Origin: Streptomyces sp. NBC_00377 | Lineage (GTDB): Bacteria; Actinomycetota; Actinomycetes; Streptomycetales; Streptomycetaceae | Length of the DNA: 64,000 bases | Direction of reading: 5' to 3' | Assembly: GCF_036075115.1 (NCBI RefSeq) | Contig: NZ_CP107958.1 | Span: 6,882,001-6,946,000 of the forward strand | In this document: piece after piece, positions 33,839 through 41,175 of the stretch | Numbering within the stretch: position 1 is the stretch's first letter | Layout of the letters: the number at the start of each line of letters is the position of its first letter | The notes under the pieces: generated by a model | The model's database searches: none | What the model was told of the DNA's origin: nothing | What the model saw: only the letters and a program-made list of their open reading frames with translations | Translations under genes and position numbers: made by a program

Positions 33839-35836
33839 TCAGCCCGCCTGTGACCGGGCGGGCACCTGCCCTGTGAACTGCTCGGCCTGAAGCGTGTACA
33901 GCTCGGCGTAGACACCGCCCCCCGCCAACAGCTCGTCCGGCGTCCCGGACTCCACCAGTCGGCCCTGGTCCAGGACGTGCACCAGGTCCGCGTGCCGGAC
34001 CGACGCCAGCCGGTGGGTGATCAGCACGACCGTCTGGCCGCTGCCGGCCAGCGCGCGGATCTTCTCGAACACCTCCAGCTCGGCCCTGGCGTCCAGGGCC
34101 GCCGTCGGCTCGTCCACGATCAGGACGCGCCCACGCCGGTAGGCCGCCCGGGCGATGCCCAGGCGCTGCCACTGGCCGCCGGACAGCTCGTGACCGCCGC
34201 TGAAGTGCCGGGCCAGCAGGGTGTCCAGACCGCGGGGCAGGTCCGCGACCACCTCCTGGGCGCCCGCCTCGGCGATCGACGTCGCGAGCCTTTCCTCGGT
34301 GAGCTGCGCGGCGGAGCGGCCGATCGCGACGTTGACCCGGGCTGTGAACGGCCACCGCTTGAAGTCCTGGGCCACCATCGCGATGCGCTCGGCCAGCCGG
34401 TGCCGGTCCGCGTCCGCGGCGTCCACGTCGTCCCACATGATCCGCCCCCGGTCCGGCTTGTACAGGCCCGCCAGCAGCTTCACCAGGGTCGTCTTGCCGG
34501 AGCCGTTCTCGCCGACGAGCGCGATGATCCGGCCCAGGGGGAGCGAGAGGGTGACGTCGTCGAGAGCCGGGCGCGTCGACTCGCCCGGATAGCCGAAGGT
34601 GACGTTCTCGAAGCGGATCTCCCGTGGCTCCTCCGGCAGAGCCGCGCCGCCCACCGGGATCGCCCGTTCGGCGGCTTCGGTATAGAGGCGTTGCAGGTCG
34701 CCCACGAACAGGGCCTCCTCGTGCAGCTGGTTGACCTCCAGGACGAGGGTGTTCAGGCTCGCCGAGCCCCCGCGGATCGCGATGACGGCCGTGCCCGCCA
34801 CCGCCAGCGCCATCGTCCCGGTGAGCAGCAGTCCGCCCAGCGTGGCGTACGTCGCCAGCGTCGCAAGGCCCGTCCAGGTCGCTGCGAACAGTCCCGTGCG
34901 GGCCGCGAGCCGGGCCAGCCGCGCCTGCTCCGCCTCCGCGGTCTCCGACATCGCCCGGAAGTGCCGCAGCAGGAAGGGACCCACGCCATGGACGCGGATC
35001 TCGGGCGCGGCCGCCGGCTCGGTGAGGAGACCGGCGATCAGATGCCCCGCGCGCGCGTGCTGCACCCAGGTGTGGAAGGACTCGTAGCGGCGGCGGGCAT
35101 TGGTCAGGGCGCTCCAGGCGCTGGGCAGCGTCATCGTCACCAGCAGCGGCAGCAGGAGCGGGTGGAGCACGGTGAGGACGCCCGCCGACGCGGCCAGCGA
35201 GATCATCGCGTTCACCACGCGCGTGCCGTGGCTGATCATGTAGCGGCTGGAGCGGGCCCCGTACTGCGCGGTGTCCAGCAGCTTGTGGAAGGCGTGGTCC
35301 TCGATCGCGGCGAGTTCGACCGCGGCCGCCCGCTCCAGATACAGCTCGGTCGCCACCCGCTCCACCTTGGGCTCGAGCCGCCCGGTGGCATACGTCGACG
35401 TGGCCCGCAGCAGCGTCCCGGCCAGCAGGACGACGGTCATGACGACCAGGGCGGGAGCGGCCGCGCGCAGCCGGTCCTCGATCGGGCCGCCGGCGATCAG
35501 CCGGCCCAGGACGGCGTTCATCGCGAGCAGGCCGACCGCCTGCGCCGCACCCCGGGCGATCTCGGCGGACAGCACGATCCGGGCGGCTCTCGGATCGGCC
35601 TGCCGGGCCAGGCGGAGGCTGGCGCGCAGCAGGGACGGCAGCCGGGTCACCATGGAGCGGACGTTCAGTTCCAGGAAGGCGTGGCCGTGCTGGTTCCAGC
35701 CCATGTCGTAGCGGAGCGGGCCGCCGAAGAGGAGCCGCTCCGACTCGGACACGTCACGCTCGTCGGGGCCCTGCGGCCTGCGCGCCTTCCCCGTCTTCCG
35801 GGCCGTCCCCGCCTCGGCTTCCCGAGTCTCTGCCAC
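33839..35836 (-). CDS. ABC exporter, fused permease and ATPase
   Basis: The GTG at 35836 (VAETREAEAGT) follows GGGGAGG by seven bases. The 665-residue protein has six membrane segments between about residues 85 and 375, then a nucleotide-binding domain with Walker A ALVGENGSGKTTLVKLLAG, Q-loop IAMVAQDFKRWPFT, signature ELSGGQWQRLGIARA, Walker B VLIVDEPTAALD and H-loop LITHRLAS. It is a half-transporter that would homodimerise. No biosynthetic or immunity gene is adjacent, so the cargo is unknown. Exporters of this type move peptides, lipids or drugs. Confidence 0.92.
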   Translation of the reverse strand: MAETREAEAGTARKTGKARRPQGPDERDVSESERLLFGGPLRYDMGWNQHGHAFLELNVRSMVTRLPSLLRASLRLARQADPRAARIVLSAEIARGAAQAVGLLAMNAVLGRLIAGGPIEDRLRAAAPALVVMTVVLLAGTLLRATSTYATGRLEPKVERVATELYLERAAAVELAAIEDHAFHKLLDTAQYGARSSRYMISHGTRVVNAMISLAASAGVLTVLHPLLLPLLVTMTLPSAWSALTNARRRYESFHTWVQHARAGHLIAGLLTEPAAAPEIRVHGVGPFLLRHFRAMSETAEAEQARLARLAARTGLFAATWTGLATLATYATLGGLLLTGTMALAVAGTAVIAIRGGSASLNTLVLEVNQLHEEALFVGDLQRLYTEAAERAIPVGGAALPEEPREIRFENVTFGYPGESTRPALDDVTLSLPLGRIIALVGENGSGKTTLVKLLAGLYKPDRGRIMWDDVDAADADRHRLAERIAMVAQDFKRWPFTARVNVAIGRSAAQLTEERLATSIAEAGAQEVVADLPRGLDTLLARHFSGGHELSGGQWQRLGIARAAYRRGRVLIVDEPTAALDARAELEVFEKIRALAGSGQTVVLITHRLASVRHADLVHVLDQGRLVESGTPDELLAGGGVYAELYTLQAEQFTGQVPARSQAG

Positions 35837-35980
35837 CGCCGGCCTCCCCGATCGCGATCGTCGACGAACGGCCACTATCGCGGGATGTGCGGAGTGAGGG
35901 CAGGGCGCGGGAGGGGAGAGCCGGGACGCGCGGGCGTGCGCCCGGACGGCGCCGGGGCCGTCCTGCCGAGCGGCGGTCGG

Positions 35981-36427
35981 CTACGCGCTGATCGCCCGTG
36001 ACCAGGTGGGCGTCGTGCCCGTGAGGCGGCACAGGGCCAGGTACAGGGGGATCGGCGGGGTGTACGGAAGCGTGCCGTCCGGTCGGTGCACCAGGCCGGG
36101 AAGCCGCGGCGAGTCCGCGAGCAGCGCACCCGTGGCGTAGTGCGCGGGCGCTGGCCATTCCAGGGCGTAGTCGGAGTCGGCGGGGACCAGCCACCACCAG
36201 CGCGTCTCGTCGGCGTAGACGCAGCCCACACGTGGCAGACGCGGCATGAGCAGCGGGCCGAGACGGGCGGGTACGGACACGGCGTCGCAGCCCAGCGGGG
36301 CCGTCATGCCGTCGGGCACGGTCAGCCGGCGGGGTGGCTCGGGGGCCGGGGCGCAGCCCGGCCCGCGGCGCAGCCGGACCAGGGTGTCGAGGGTGAGCAG
36401 CGGAGACCGGCCGGAGGCGGCGCTCAT
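35981..36427 (-). CDS. Hypothetical protein coupled to the ATPase gene
   Basis: The ATG at 36427 overlaps the stop of the upstream ATP-binding protein gene (ATGA overlap). The 148-residue soluble product includes SPLLTLDTLVRLRRGPGCAP, GCVYADETRWWWLVPADSDYAL and PYTPPIPLYLALCRLTGTTP. It is found beside HATPase genes in Streptomyces, to my recollection. I do not recognise a domain. Translational coupling suggests it acts with the ATPase as a regulatory partner. Confidence 0.75.
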   Translation of the reverse strand: MSAASGRSPLLTLDTLVRLRRGPGCAPAPEPPRRLTVPDGMTAPLGCDAVSVPARLGPLLMPRLPRVGCVYADETRWWWLVPADSDYALEWPAPAHYATGALLADSPRLPGLVHRPDGTLPYTPPIPLYLALCRLTGTTPTWSRAISA

Positions 36428-37395
36428 ATCCTTCCCCGCTCGCGCCCGTGCGGGAGGGCGCCGGCGGGGAGGCCGCCGGTCCATCCGTCGCGACCGCCCT
36501 CGAGCCCAGCGGGGGTGCGGTTCCATTGCGGTGCGACGCGGAGGGACCGACCGTCGGGTGCGGGTGCGGGTGCGGGTTTGGCGGAGGCCGCGGGGACGGG
36601 TGCGCCCGGCGGCACGGGATGCGGTCGTCTCACCGTCGGCCGGGGCAGTGCCCGGTGCCACTGCTCGGCCTGCTCGCCCTCGTCGCCCTGCCCGTCGGAC
36701 GGCTCCGGCTTCGGGCGCGAGCCCCAACCCAGGTCGTTGCGGGGCCCGGCCGGGTCGGTGTGCGGCTCGGAGGAGGTGTCGTGGACATCGTCCAGGCTGT
36801 CGAGGAGCTCACCGAGGTCGGCGTGGTACTGCTCGGCCGGGTCGAGGCCGAGGCCGTGGCAGGGTTCCGCGGGGTCGCGGGACAGGTCGGCCCAGACCAG
36901 CAGGCCGGGCCCGTGCTCCTGGGCGCCCCAGGCGTGACAGAGGGCCTCGACGAGGAGCAGTCCCCGCCCGTGCTCCTCCTCGGGCCGCTGCGGGGAGGGA
37001 TGAGGCTCTCCCGGCGCGCACCCCTCGTCCCGCACGACTATGCGCACCAGGTCGTCGCCGTCGTGCAGCTCGCAGACGACGACGTCGCTCGCGGTGTGCA
37101 CGATCGCGTTGGTGACCAGCTCGGATATGACGAGGGCGGCGGTGTCGCAGGTGTCCTCGCACACCGCCCAGCCGTTCAACCGGGCCCTCGTCAGGCGTCT
37201 GGCCTGGGCGGGGGAACCCGGATGGGCGGCCAGCTCGAATCGAAACCGGCGCTCGACGACGGTCTGGTCCGGGCCTGCCGCCTCCCCCGTTCTCGAATGC
37301 GCTCGAGCGGGGATACCCCCATCGGCGCCGAGACCCTGGGGGCGGCCTGCGGCGGCGTCTGTTCCTAAGGGCGCGGGCGGAATCACGCTTGCCAC
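36424..37395 (-). CDS. Histidine-kinase-like ATPase (anti-sigma/RsbW-like) protein
   Basis: This 323-residue protein starts at GTG 37395 behind GGGGAG; GTG 37386 is an alternative. The HATPase_c domain (about residues 45-165) has N-box ALVISELVTNAIVHTAS, G1 box RIVVRDEGCAPG and G2 box EEEHGRGLLLVEALCHAWG. There is no phospho-acceptor histidine, as in RsbW-like anti-sigma factors of Streptomyces. The C-terminal half is Asp/Pro-rich and probably disordered. Residues about 25-38 (DGGIPARAHSRTGE) come from a recurring DNA element. It is divergent from an XRE regulator across a dyad-rich promoter. Confidence 0.87.
   Translation of the reverse strand: MASVIPPAPLGTDAAAGRPQGLGADGGIPARAHSRTGEAAGPDQTVVERRFRFELAAHPGSPAQARRLTRARLNGWAVCEDTCDTAALVISELVTNAIVHTASDVVVCELHDGDDLVRIVVRDEGCAPGEPHPSPQRPEEEHGRGLLLVEALCHAWGAQEHGPGLLVWADLSRDPAEPCHGLGLDPAEQYHADLGELLDSLDDVHDTSSEPHTDPAGPRNDLGWGSRPKPEPSDGQGDEGEQAEQWHRALPRPTVRRPHPVPPGAPVPAASAKPAPAPAPDGRSLRVAPQWNRTPAGLEGGRDGWTGGLPAGALPHGRERGRI
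37283..37323. repeat. Copy of a CCCCC-CTCGA-GGGG element inside the ATPase gene
   Basis: The plus strand reads CTCCCCCGTTCTCGAATGCG followed by CTCGAGCGGGGATACCCCCATCG. The same arrangement occurs at 41030-41071 in the element next to gltD. Here it is in frame and forms part of the ATPase N-terminus. Confidence 0.7.
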
Positions 37396-37411
37396 TATCT
37401 CCCCGCCGTGC

Positions 37412-37447
37412 ACACTTGGCAAGTGTCACTCTGAAAAATGCAGAGTG
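37412..37447. promoter_or_regulatory. Two back-to-back dyads in the divergent promoter
   Basis: ACACTTG-G-CAAGTGT (37412-37426) is immediately followed by CACTCTG-AAAAATG-CAGAGTG (37427-37447). Both have perfect 7-bp arms. They lie just upstream of the ATPase start and about 210 bp before the XRE gene. They are likely operators for the XRE/DUF5753 regulator or its partner. Confidence 0.7.
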
Positions 37448-37656
37448 CTGTGTGACGCGGTGAGGGGCCGTGGCACACTGCACGCAACAGCACGTTGAAC
37501 GGCGCCAGTTGGGATCGCCGAAGATCCGTACGGCTCGTACAGATTTTCGAACAGGTCATCGAGTGGCGCCGTAGGGCTGTCGGGAATCTTTCCGTGACCG
37601 GCCGGCCGGGGCCTGTGGGCCCCCGTGGCCGGCCGGGCTCTTCGTGGAGGTGGAGC

Positions 37657-38517
37657 GTGAGCGAACCGCGGTCCGCGCCGACGGTCGGACAGGTCGTCCT
37701 CGGTCGGCGTCTGCTGGACCTGCGGGAACGCGCCGGGCTCAAGCGCGAGGAAGCCGCCCGCATCCTGCGCGTCGCGCCCGCCACGGTCCGCCGCATGGAG
37801 ATGGCCGAGGTCAGCCTCAAGATCCCGTACCTCCAGCTGCTGCTGAAGGCATACGGGGTCACCGACGAGGAGGCCGAGGGCTTCGTCCAGCTCGCCGAGG
37901 ACGCGAACAAGCCGGGCTGGTGGCAGCGGTTCCACGACGTCCTGCCCGGCTGGTTCTCGATGCACGTCAGCCTCGAGGGCGCCGCCGCCCTGATCCGCCA
38001 GTACGAGCCCCACTTCGTGCCCGGCCTGCTCCAGACCGAGGACTACGCGCGTGGTGTCCTGAAGTCCGGCGCCATCGGGCAGACCCGCCCGGAGGACATC
38101 GAGCGCCTCGTCGACCTGCGCATGCAACGCCAGGATCTGCTCACCCGTCAGGATGCGCCCCGGATGTGGGTCGTGATGGACGAGACGGTGCTGCGTCGCC
38201 CCGTCGGTGGTCCGGAGGTGATGCGCGCGCAGATCGACAAACTGCTCGACGCCGCGAAGCTGCCCCACGTGACGCTGCAGATCGCCCCGTTCGTCAACGG
38301 GCCGCATCCGGGCACGTACGGGCCCTTCGTGCTGTTCCGATTCGCCATGCCGGAGCTTCCGGACATGGTCTACAGCGAGTACCTGACCGGCGCCGTCTAT
38401 CTCGACGCCCGCAGCGAGGTGGCGACCCACCTCGAGGTCCTGGACCGCATGGCGGCGCAGGCCGCTACAGCACATCGCACGAAGGAGATCCTCCGGGATC
38501 TCCGCAAGGAGTTGTGA
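37657..38517 (+). CDS. XRE-family regulator with DUF5753 domain
   Basis: This 286-residue protein starts at GTG 37657 behind GGAGG. The helix-turn-helix (residues about 10-70) reads VVLGRRLLDLRERAGLKREEAARILRVAPATVRRME. The remainder is DUF5753 (FVPGLLQTEDYARGVL, RQDLLTRQDAPRMWVVMDETVLRRPVGG, TYGPFVLFRF, VYLDARSEVATHLEVLDRM). With the directly following DUF397 gene it forms the WhiJ/AbaA-like pair of Streptomyces, which affects development and antibiotic production in known cases. Such pairs have also been described as Scr1-family toxin-antitoxin-like regulators. Confidence 0.93.
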   Translation: MSEPRSAPTVGQVVLGRRLLDLRERAGLKREEAARILRVAPATVRRMEMAEVSLKIPYLQLLLKAYGVTDEEAEGFVQLAEDANKPGWWQRFHDVLPGWFSMHVSLEGAAALIRQYEPHFVPGLLQTEDYARGVLKSGAIGQTRPEDIERLVDLRMQRQDLLTRQDAPRMWVVMDETVLRRPVGGPEVMRAQIDKLLDAAKLPHVTLQIAPFVNGPHPGTYGPFVLFRFAMPELPDMVYSEYLTGAVYLDARSEVATHLEVLDRMAAQAATAHRTKEILRDLRKEL

Positions 38518-38793
38518 ATGAACCGCATCAAGACCCAGTCCAGGCCGCGGATCCGCGCTCAGCGGATCTACAACGGCATGCCCGCCCGGGAACTGGGCAG
38601 CGAGGGCTGGCAGAAGCCGTGGAGCGGCGGCAACGGAGGCAACTGCCTGGAAGCGATGAAGCTCGCCGACGGCCGGATCGCCGTCCGGCAGTCCACCGAC
38701 CCCGACGGGCCGGCGCTGATCTACACCCCCGACGAGATGACGGCCTTCATCGAGGGAGCCAAGGCGGGGGAGGCGGACTTCCTGCTGTCCTGA
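38518..38793 (+). CDS. DUF397 protein, partner of the XRE regulator
   Basis: The ATG immediately follows the TGA of the XRE gene (no gap), so the two are coupled. The 91-residue product has the DUF397 core AWQKPWSGGNGGNCLEAMKL-like sequence (here EGWQKPWSGGNGGNCLEAMK), then GRIAVRQSTDPDGPALIYTPDEMTAFIEGAKAGE. DUF397 proteins are thought to bind and modulate the neighbouring XRE protein. Confidence 0.92.
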   Translation: MNRIKTQSRPRIRAQRIYNGMPARELGSEGWQKPWSGGNGGNCLEAMKLADGRIAVRQSTDPDGPALIYTPDEMTAFIEGAKAGEADFLLS

Positions 38794-38961
38794 ACAGACC
38801 TGTCTGACACTTTTTCAGCGCACCTTCGCCCGCCTCCGACTGTCTTCGCCCCACCACAACCGTCCGCACCTCCACTGACGACTTTCCCTGTTCGACACTC
38901 AACTCTTTAAATCTGGTACTGACTTGAACACTTTCCGCATCTCATGCTTACGGAGTGCCTC

Positions 38962-39217
38962 ATGACCGGGCAGGACCCGCTCGGCGCCGTCGAGATCGAC
39001 ACCAGCAAGCCCCACCCCGCCCGGATGTACGACTGGTACCTCGGGGGCAAGGACAACTACCCCGTCGACGAGGCGATGGGGCGGCAGATGCTAGCCCTCG
39101 ACCCGCGAGTGCCGGTGATGGCACGAGTCAACCGGGCACGCCGAACTCGGTGAACCGGTGCCGGGCCAGGACGACGGCGTGATCCCCGGGTACGGGGCGG
39201 TGGGCCGCAAGGCCTGA
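38962..39217 (+). pseudogene. DUF574 SAM-dependent methyltransferase remnant with internal deletion
   Basis: ATG 38962 behind GGAG opens MTGQDPLGAVEIDTSKPHPA then RMYDWYLGGKDNYPVDEAMG and ALDPRVPVMARVNRA, the exact N-terminus of the roughly 270-residue DUF574 family. The family should continue with the SAM-binding core. Instead, after base about 39136, a different frame reads GHAELGEPVPGQDDGVIPGY then GAVGRKA and stops at 39217, which matches the family's C-terminal end. The middle 180 or so codons are gone and the join is out of frame, so the short N-terminal frame stops at 39153. Confidence 0.85.
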
Positions 39218-39393
39218 GGCCATGCCGTGGGGGCGTCCGCCGGGCGCCCCCACGGTGTTCCGCCATGGCCGGCGGCGGTGGACGGCCTCACGCGGCTGAG
39301 CCGAGTGGCCGAGCAGCGCGGCAGAGCGGGGCGGCGGGCGGTCGGGGCGGTCGCTGGTCCCCGCCCCGTACCCACGGGGCAGCACGGCCTGCC

Positions 39394-40881
39394 TCACACG
39401 GCGATGCCACGCTCCGTGTCCGGCAGACGTGTGTCCGCCGGGAGGATCCGGCACAGCGCGTCCAGCGCCGCCCCGTAGGCGTGCTCCGGCGGGGTCGCGT
39501 AGCCGACGACCAGCCCGTCCTGCGGTGCCATGTCGCTCTCCGGGTGCCGGAAGGCGGCCAGGCCGTCCAGGGCGACTCCCTGCGAGGCGGCCGCCTCGAG
39601 CGCGGACCGCTCGCTGCCGGGCGGCAGCCGCAGCACCGCGTGGAGCCCGGCCGCGACCCCGGTGATCCCGACGTGCGGCGCCCGCGCGACGAGCGCCTCG
39701 ACCAGCCGGTCCCGGCGACCGCGGTAACGCTGCCGCATGCGCCGTACATGACGGTCGTACGCCCCGGACGCGATGAGGTCGGCGAGGCTCAGCTGGTCCA
39801 GCACGCTCGCCCACGCCTCCCGTTCCCCCTTGGCCGCGAGGACACCGTCCACGTACCGCTCGGGCAGCACCATCCAGCCCAGGCGCAGCGCGGGTGACAG
39901 GCTCTTGCTCACCGAGCCGACGTAGATCACGCGCTCGGGATCGAGCCCCTGGAGGGCGCCGACGGGCTTGCGGTCGTAGCGGAACTCGCCGTCGTAGTCG
40001 TCCTCCAGAATCACGCCGTCACGCGCGCGTGCCCAGTCGATCACCGCGCTCCGGCGGCTCGCGTGCAGGGGGCCGCCGGTCGGGAACTGGTGCGCGGGGG
40101 TGAGCAGGACCGCCCGCTCGCGCGCCAACCGCTCCACACGTGCCCCGTCCGCGTCCAGCGGCAGCGCCGTCGTGCGTACGCCCGCCGAAGCCAGCAGCCC
40201 CCGATGGAAGGCCAGGCCGTACGCCTCCACGGCCAGCGGACCGCGCAGGACCCCGCCACCCGGGGTGAACAGCAGACGCAGCGCATGGGCGAAGCCCGAG
40301 CAGATCACGATGCGTCCGGGCTCGGTGCGCACGCCACGCGCGCGTGCCAAGTACCCGGTGAGGGCCTCCCGCAGTTCCCGGCGGCCGGCGGGATCACCGG
40401 GCCCGAACACCTCGTTGGGCGCCTGCTGGAGGGCCCGCCGGTAGGAGGCCAGCCAGGCCGCGCGCGGGAACGAGGAGGCGTCAGGGGTGCCCTGCCGCAG
40501 GTCGTGCCGAGGACCACGCGCGCGTAGCGGTGCCCTCTCGGGCGGATGTCCGGCCGGTCCCGAGGACTCGGCGCTCGGCCGCTGCCCCGAGAGCGTGGAC
40601 GACGCCCCCACGGCGACCCGCGTGCCTGATCCCTGCCGGGCGGTCAGCCAGCCCTCCGCGACGAGCTCCGCGTACGCGTCGGCCACCGTGTTGCGGGCGA
40701 CGCCCAGGTCGGCGGCGAGGGAACGGTACGGCGGCAGCCGGGTGCCGGGAGGCAGGCGTCCGCCGCGCACCGCCTCCCGCAACGCCCGGATCAGAGCGGC
40801 CCGTCGACCGCCGGGACCCGTCAGCTCCAGGTGCAGGTCGGCGCCGATCCGCTCCGCGGCATCGACCCACGAATCCGCCAT
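39394..40881 (-). CDS. MocR-type GntR regulator with aminotransferase domain
   Basis: This 495-residue protein starts at ATG 40881. The winged helix (residues about 20-90) contains GTRLPPYRSLAADLGVARNTVADAYAELVAEGWL. A linker leads to a fold-type I aminotransferase domain with ICSGFAHALRLLFTPGGGVL, LEDDYDGEFRYD and the PLP lysine in YVGSVSKSLSPALRLGWM. This is the MocR/PdxR/GabR plan: a PLP-dependent transcription regulator. No vitamin B6 or GABA gene is adjacent; its target cannot be told from this window. The spacer upstream carries a fold-back repeat. Confidence 0.92.
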   Translation of the reverse strand: MADSWVDAAERIGADLHLELTGPGGRRAALIRALREAVRGGRLPPGTRLPPYRSLAADLGVARNTVADAYAELVAEGWLTARQGSGTRVAVGASSTLSGQRPSAESSGPAGHPPERAPLRARGPRHDLRQGTPDASSFPRAAWLASYRRALQQAPNEVFGPGDPAGRRELREALTGYLARARGVRTEPGRIVICSGFAHALRLLFTPGGGVLRGPLAVEAYGLAFHRGLLASAGVRTTALPLDADGARVERLARERAVLLTPAHQFPTGGPLHASRRSAVIDWARARDGVILEDDYDGEFRYDRKPVGALQGLDPERVIYVGSVSKSLSPALRLGWMVLPERYVDGVLAAKGEREAWASVLDQLSLADLIASGAYDRHVRRMRQRYRGRRDRLVEALVARAPHVGITGVAAGLHAVLRLPPGSERSALEAAASQGVALDGLAAFRHPESDMAPQDGLVVGYATPPEHAYGAALDALCRILPADTRLPDTERGIAV

Positions 40882-40954
40882 GGAATCGAACCCTACCGGC
40901 AGTCTCTGCCGCCCGTGGGAGGAGGAGCAGCAAGGGTGCGCCGACGCCCGGGCC

Positions 40955-41175
40955 AGGGCCTGTCGTGTGGATCAAGTCGCGCGTCGCGGGGTGTGGCACG
41001 CACATCTGCGACGTTGTCGTCGGTCGCCGCCCCCCACTCTCGGCTTCGCTCGACCGGGGGGACCCCCATCGCGTCGGCTCTCTCCTCCGCCTTGCAGATG
41101 CACGCACCACACCCCGCTCGGGCCGGCCTGCAAGGCACCGTGAGTCGGGCCGGCCTGATCCGAACGACAGGTCCT
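40955..41175. mobile_element. MITE-like fold-back element
   Basis: The ends are imperfect inverted repeats: left CCTGTCGTGTGGATCA, right (reverse strand) CCTGTCGTTCGGATCA; 18 of 22 positions match including flanks. Inside, GCGGGGTGTGG...CATCTGC near 40987 and its inverted counterpart near 41090-41113 extend the fold-back. The centre carries CCCCCACTCTCGGCTTCGCT and CGACCGGGGGGACCCCCATC. There is no ORF. The right end abuts the gltD stop codon. Transposase is not encoded, so any movement would depend on another element. Confidence 0.65.

Noticed and set aside
33839..35836. Exporter as part of a lanthipeptide or other peptide antibiotic cluster
   Set aside because: No precursor peptide, modification enzyme or peptidase domain is nearby; the adjacent 59-residue ORF lacks a leader/core pattern.
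40955..41175. A complete insertion sequence
   Set aside because: No transposase frame is present in the 220 bp; only the fold-back ends are seen.
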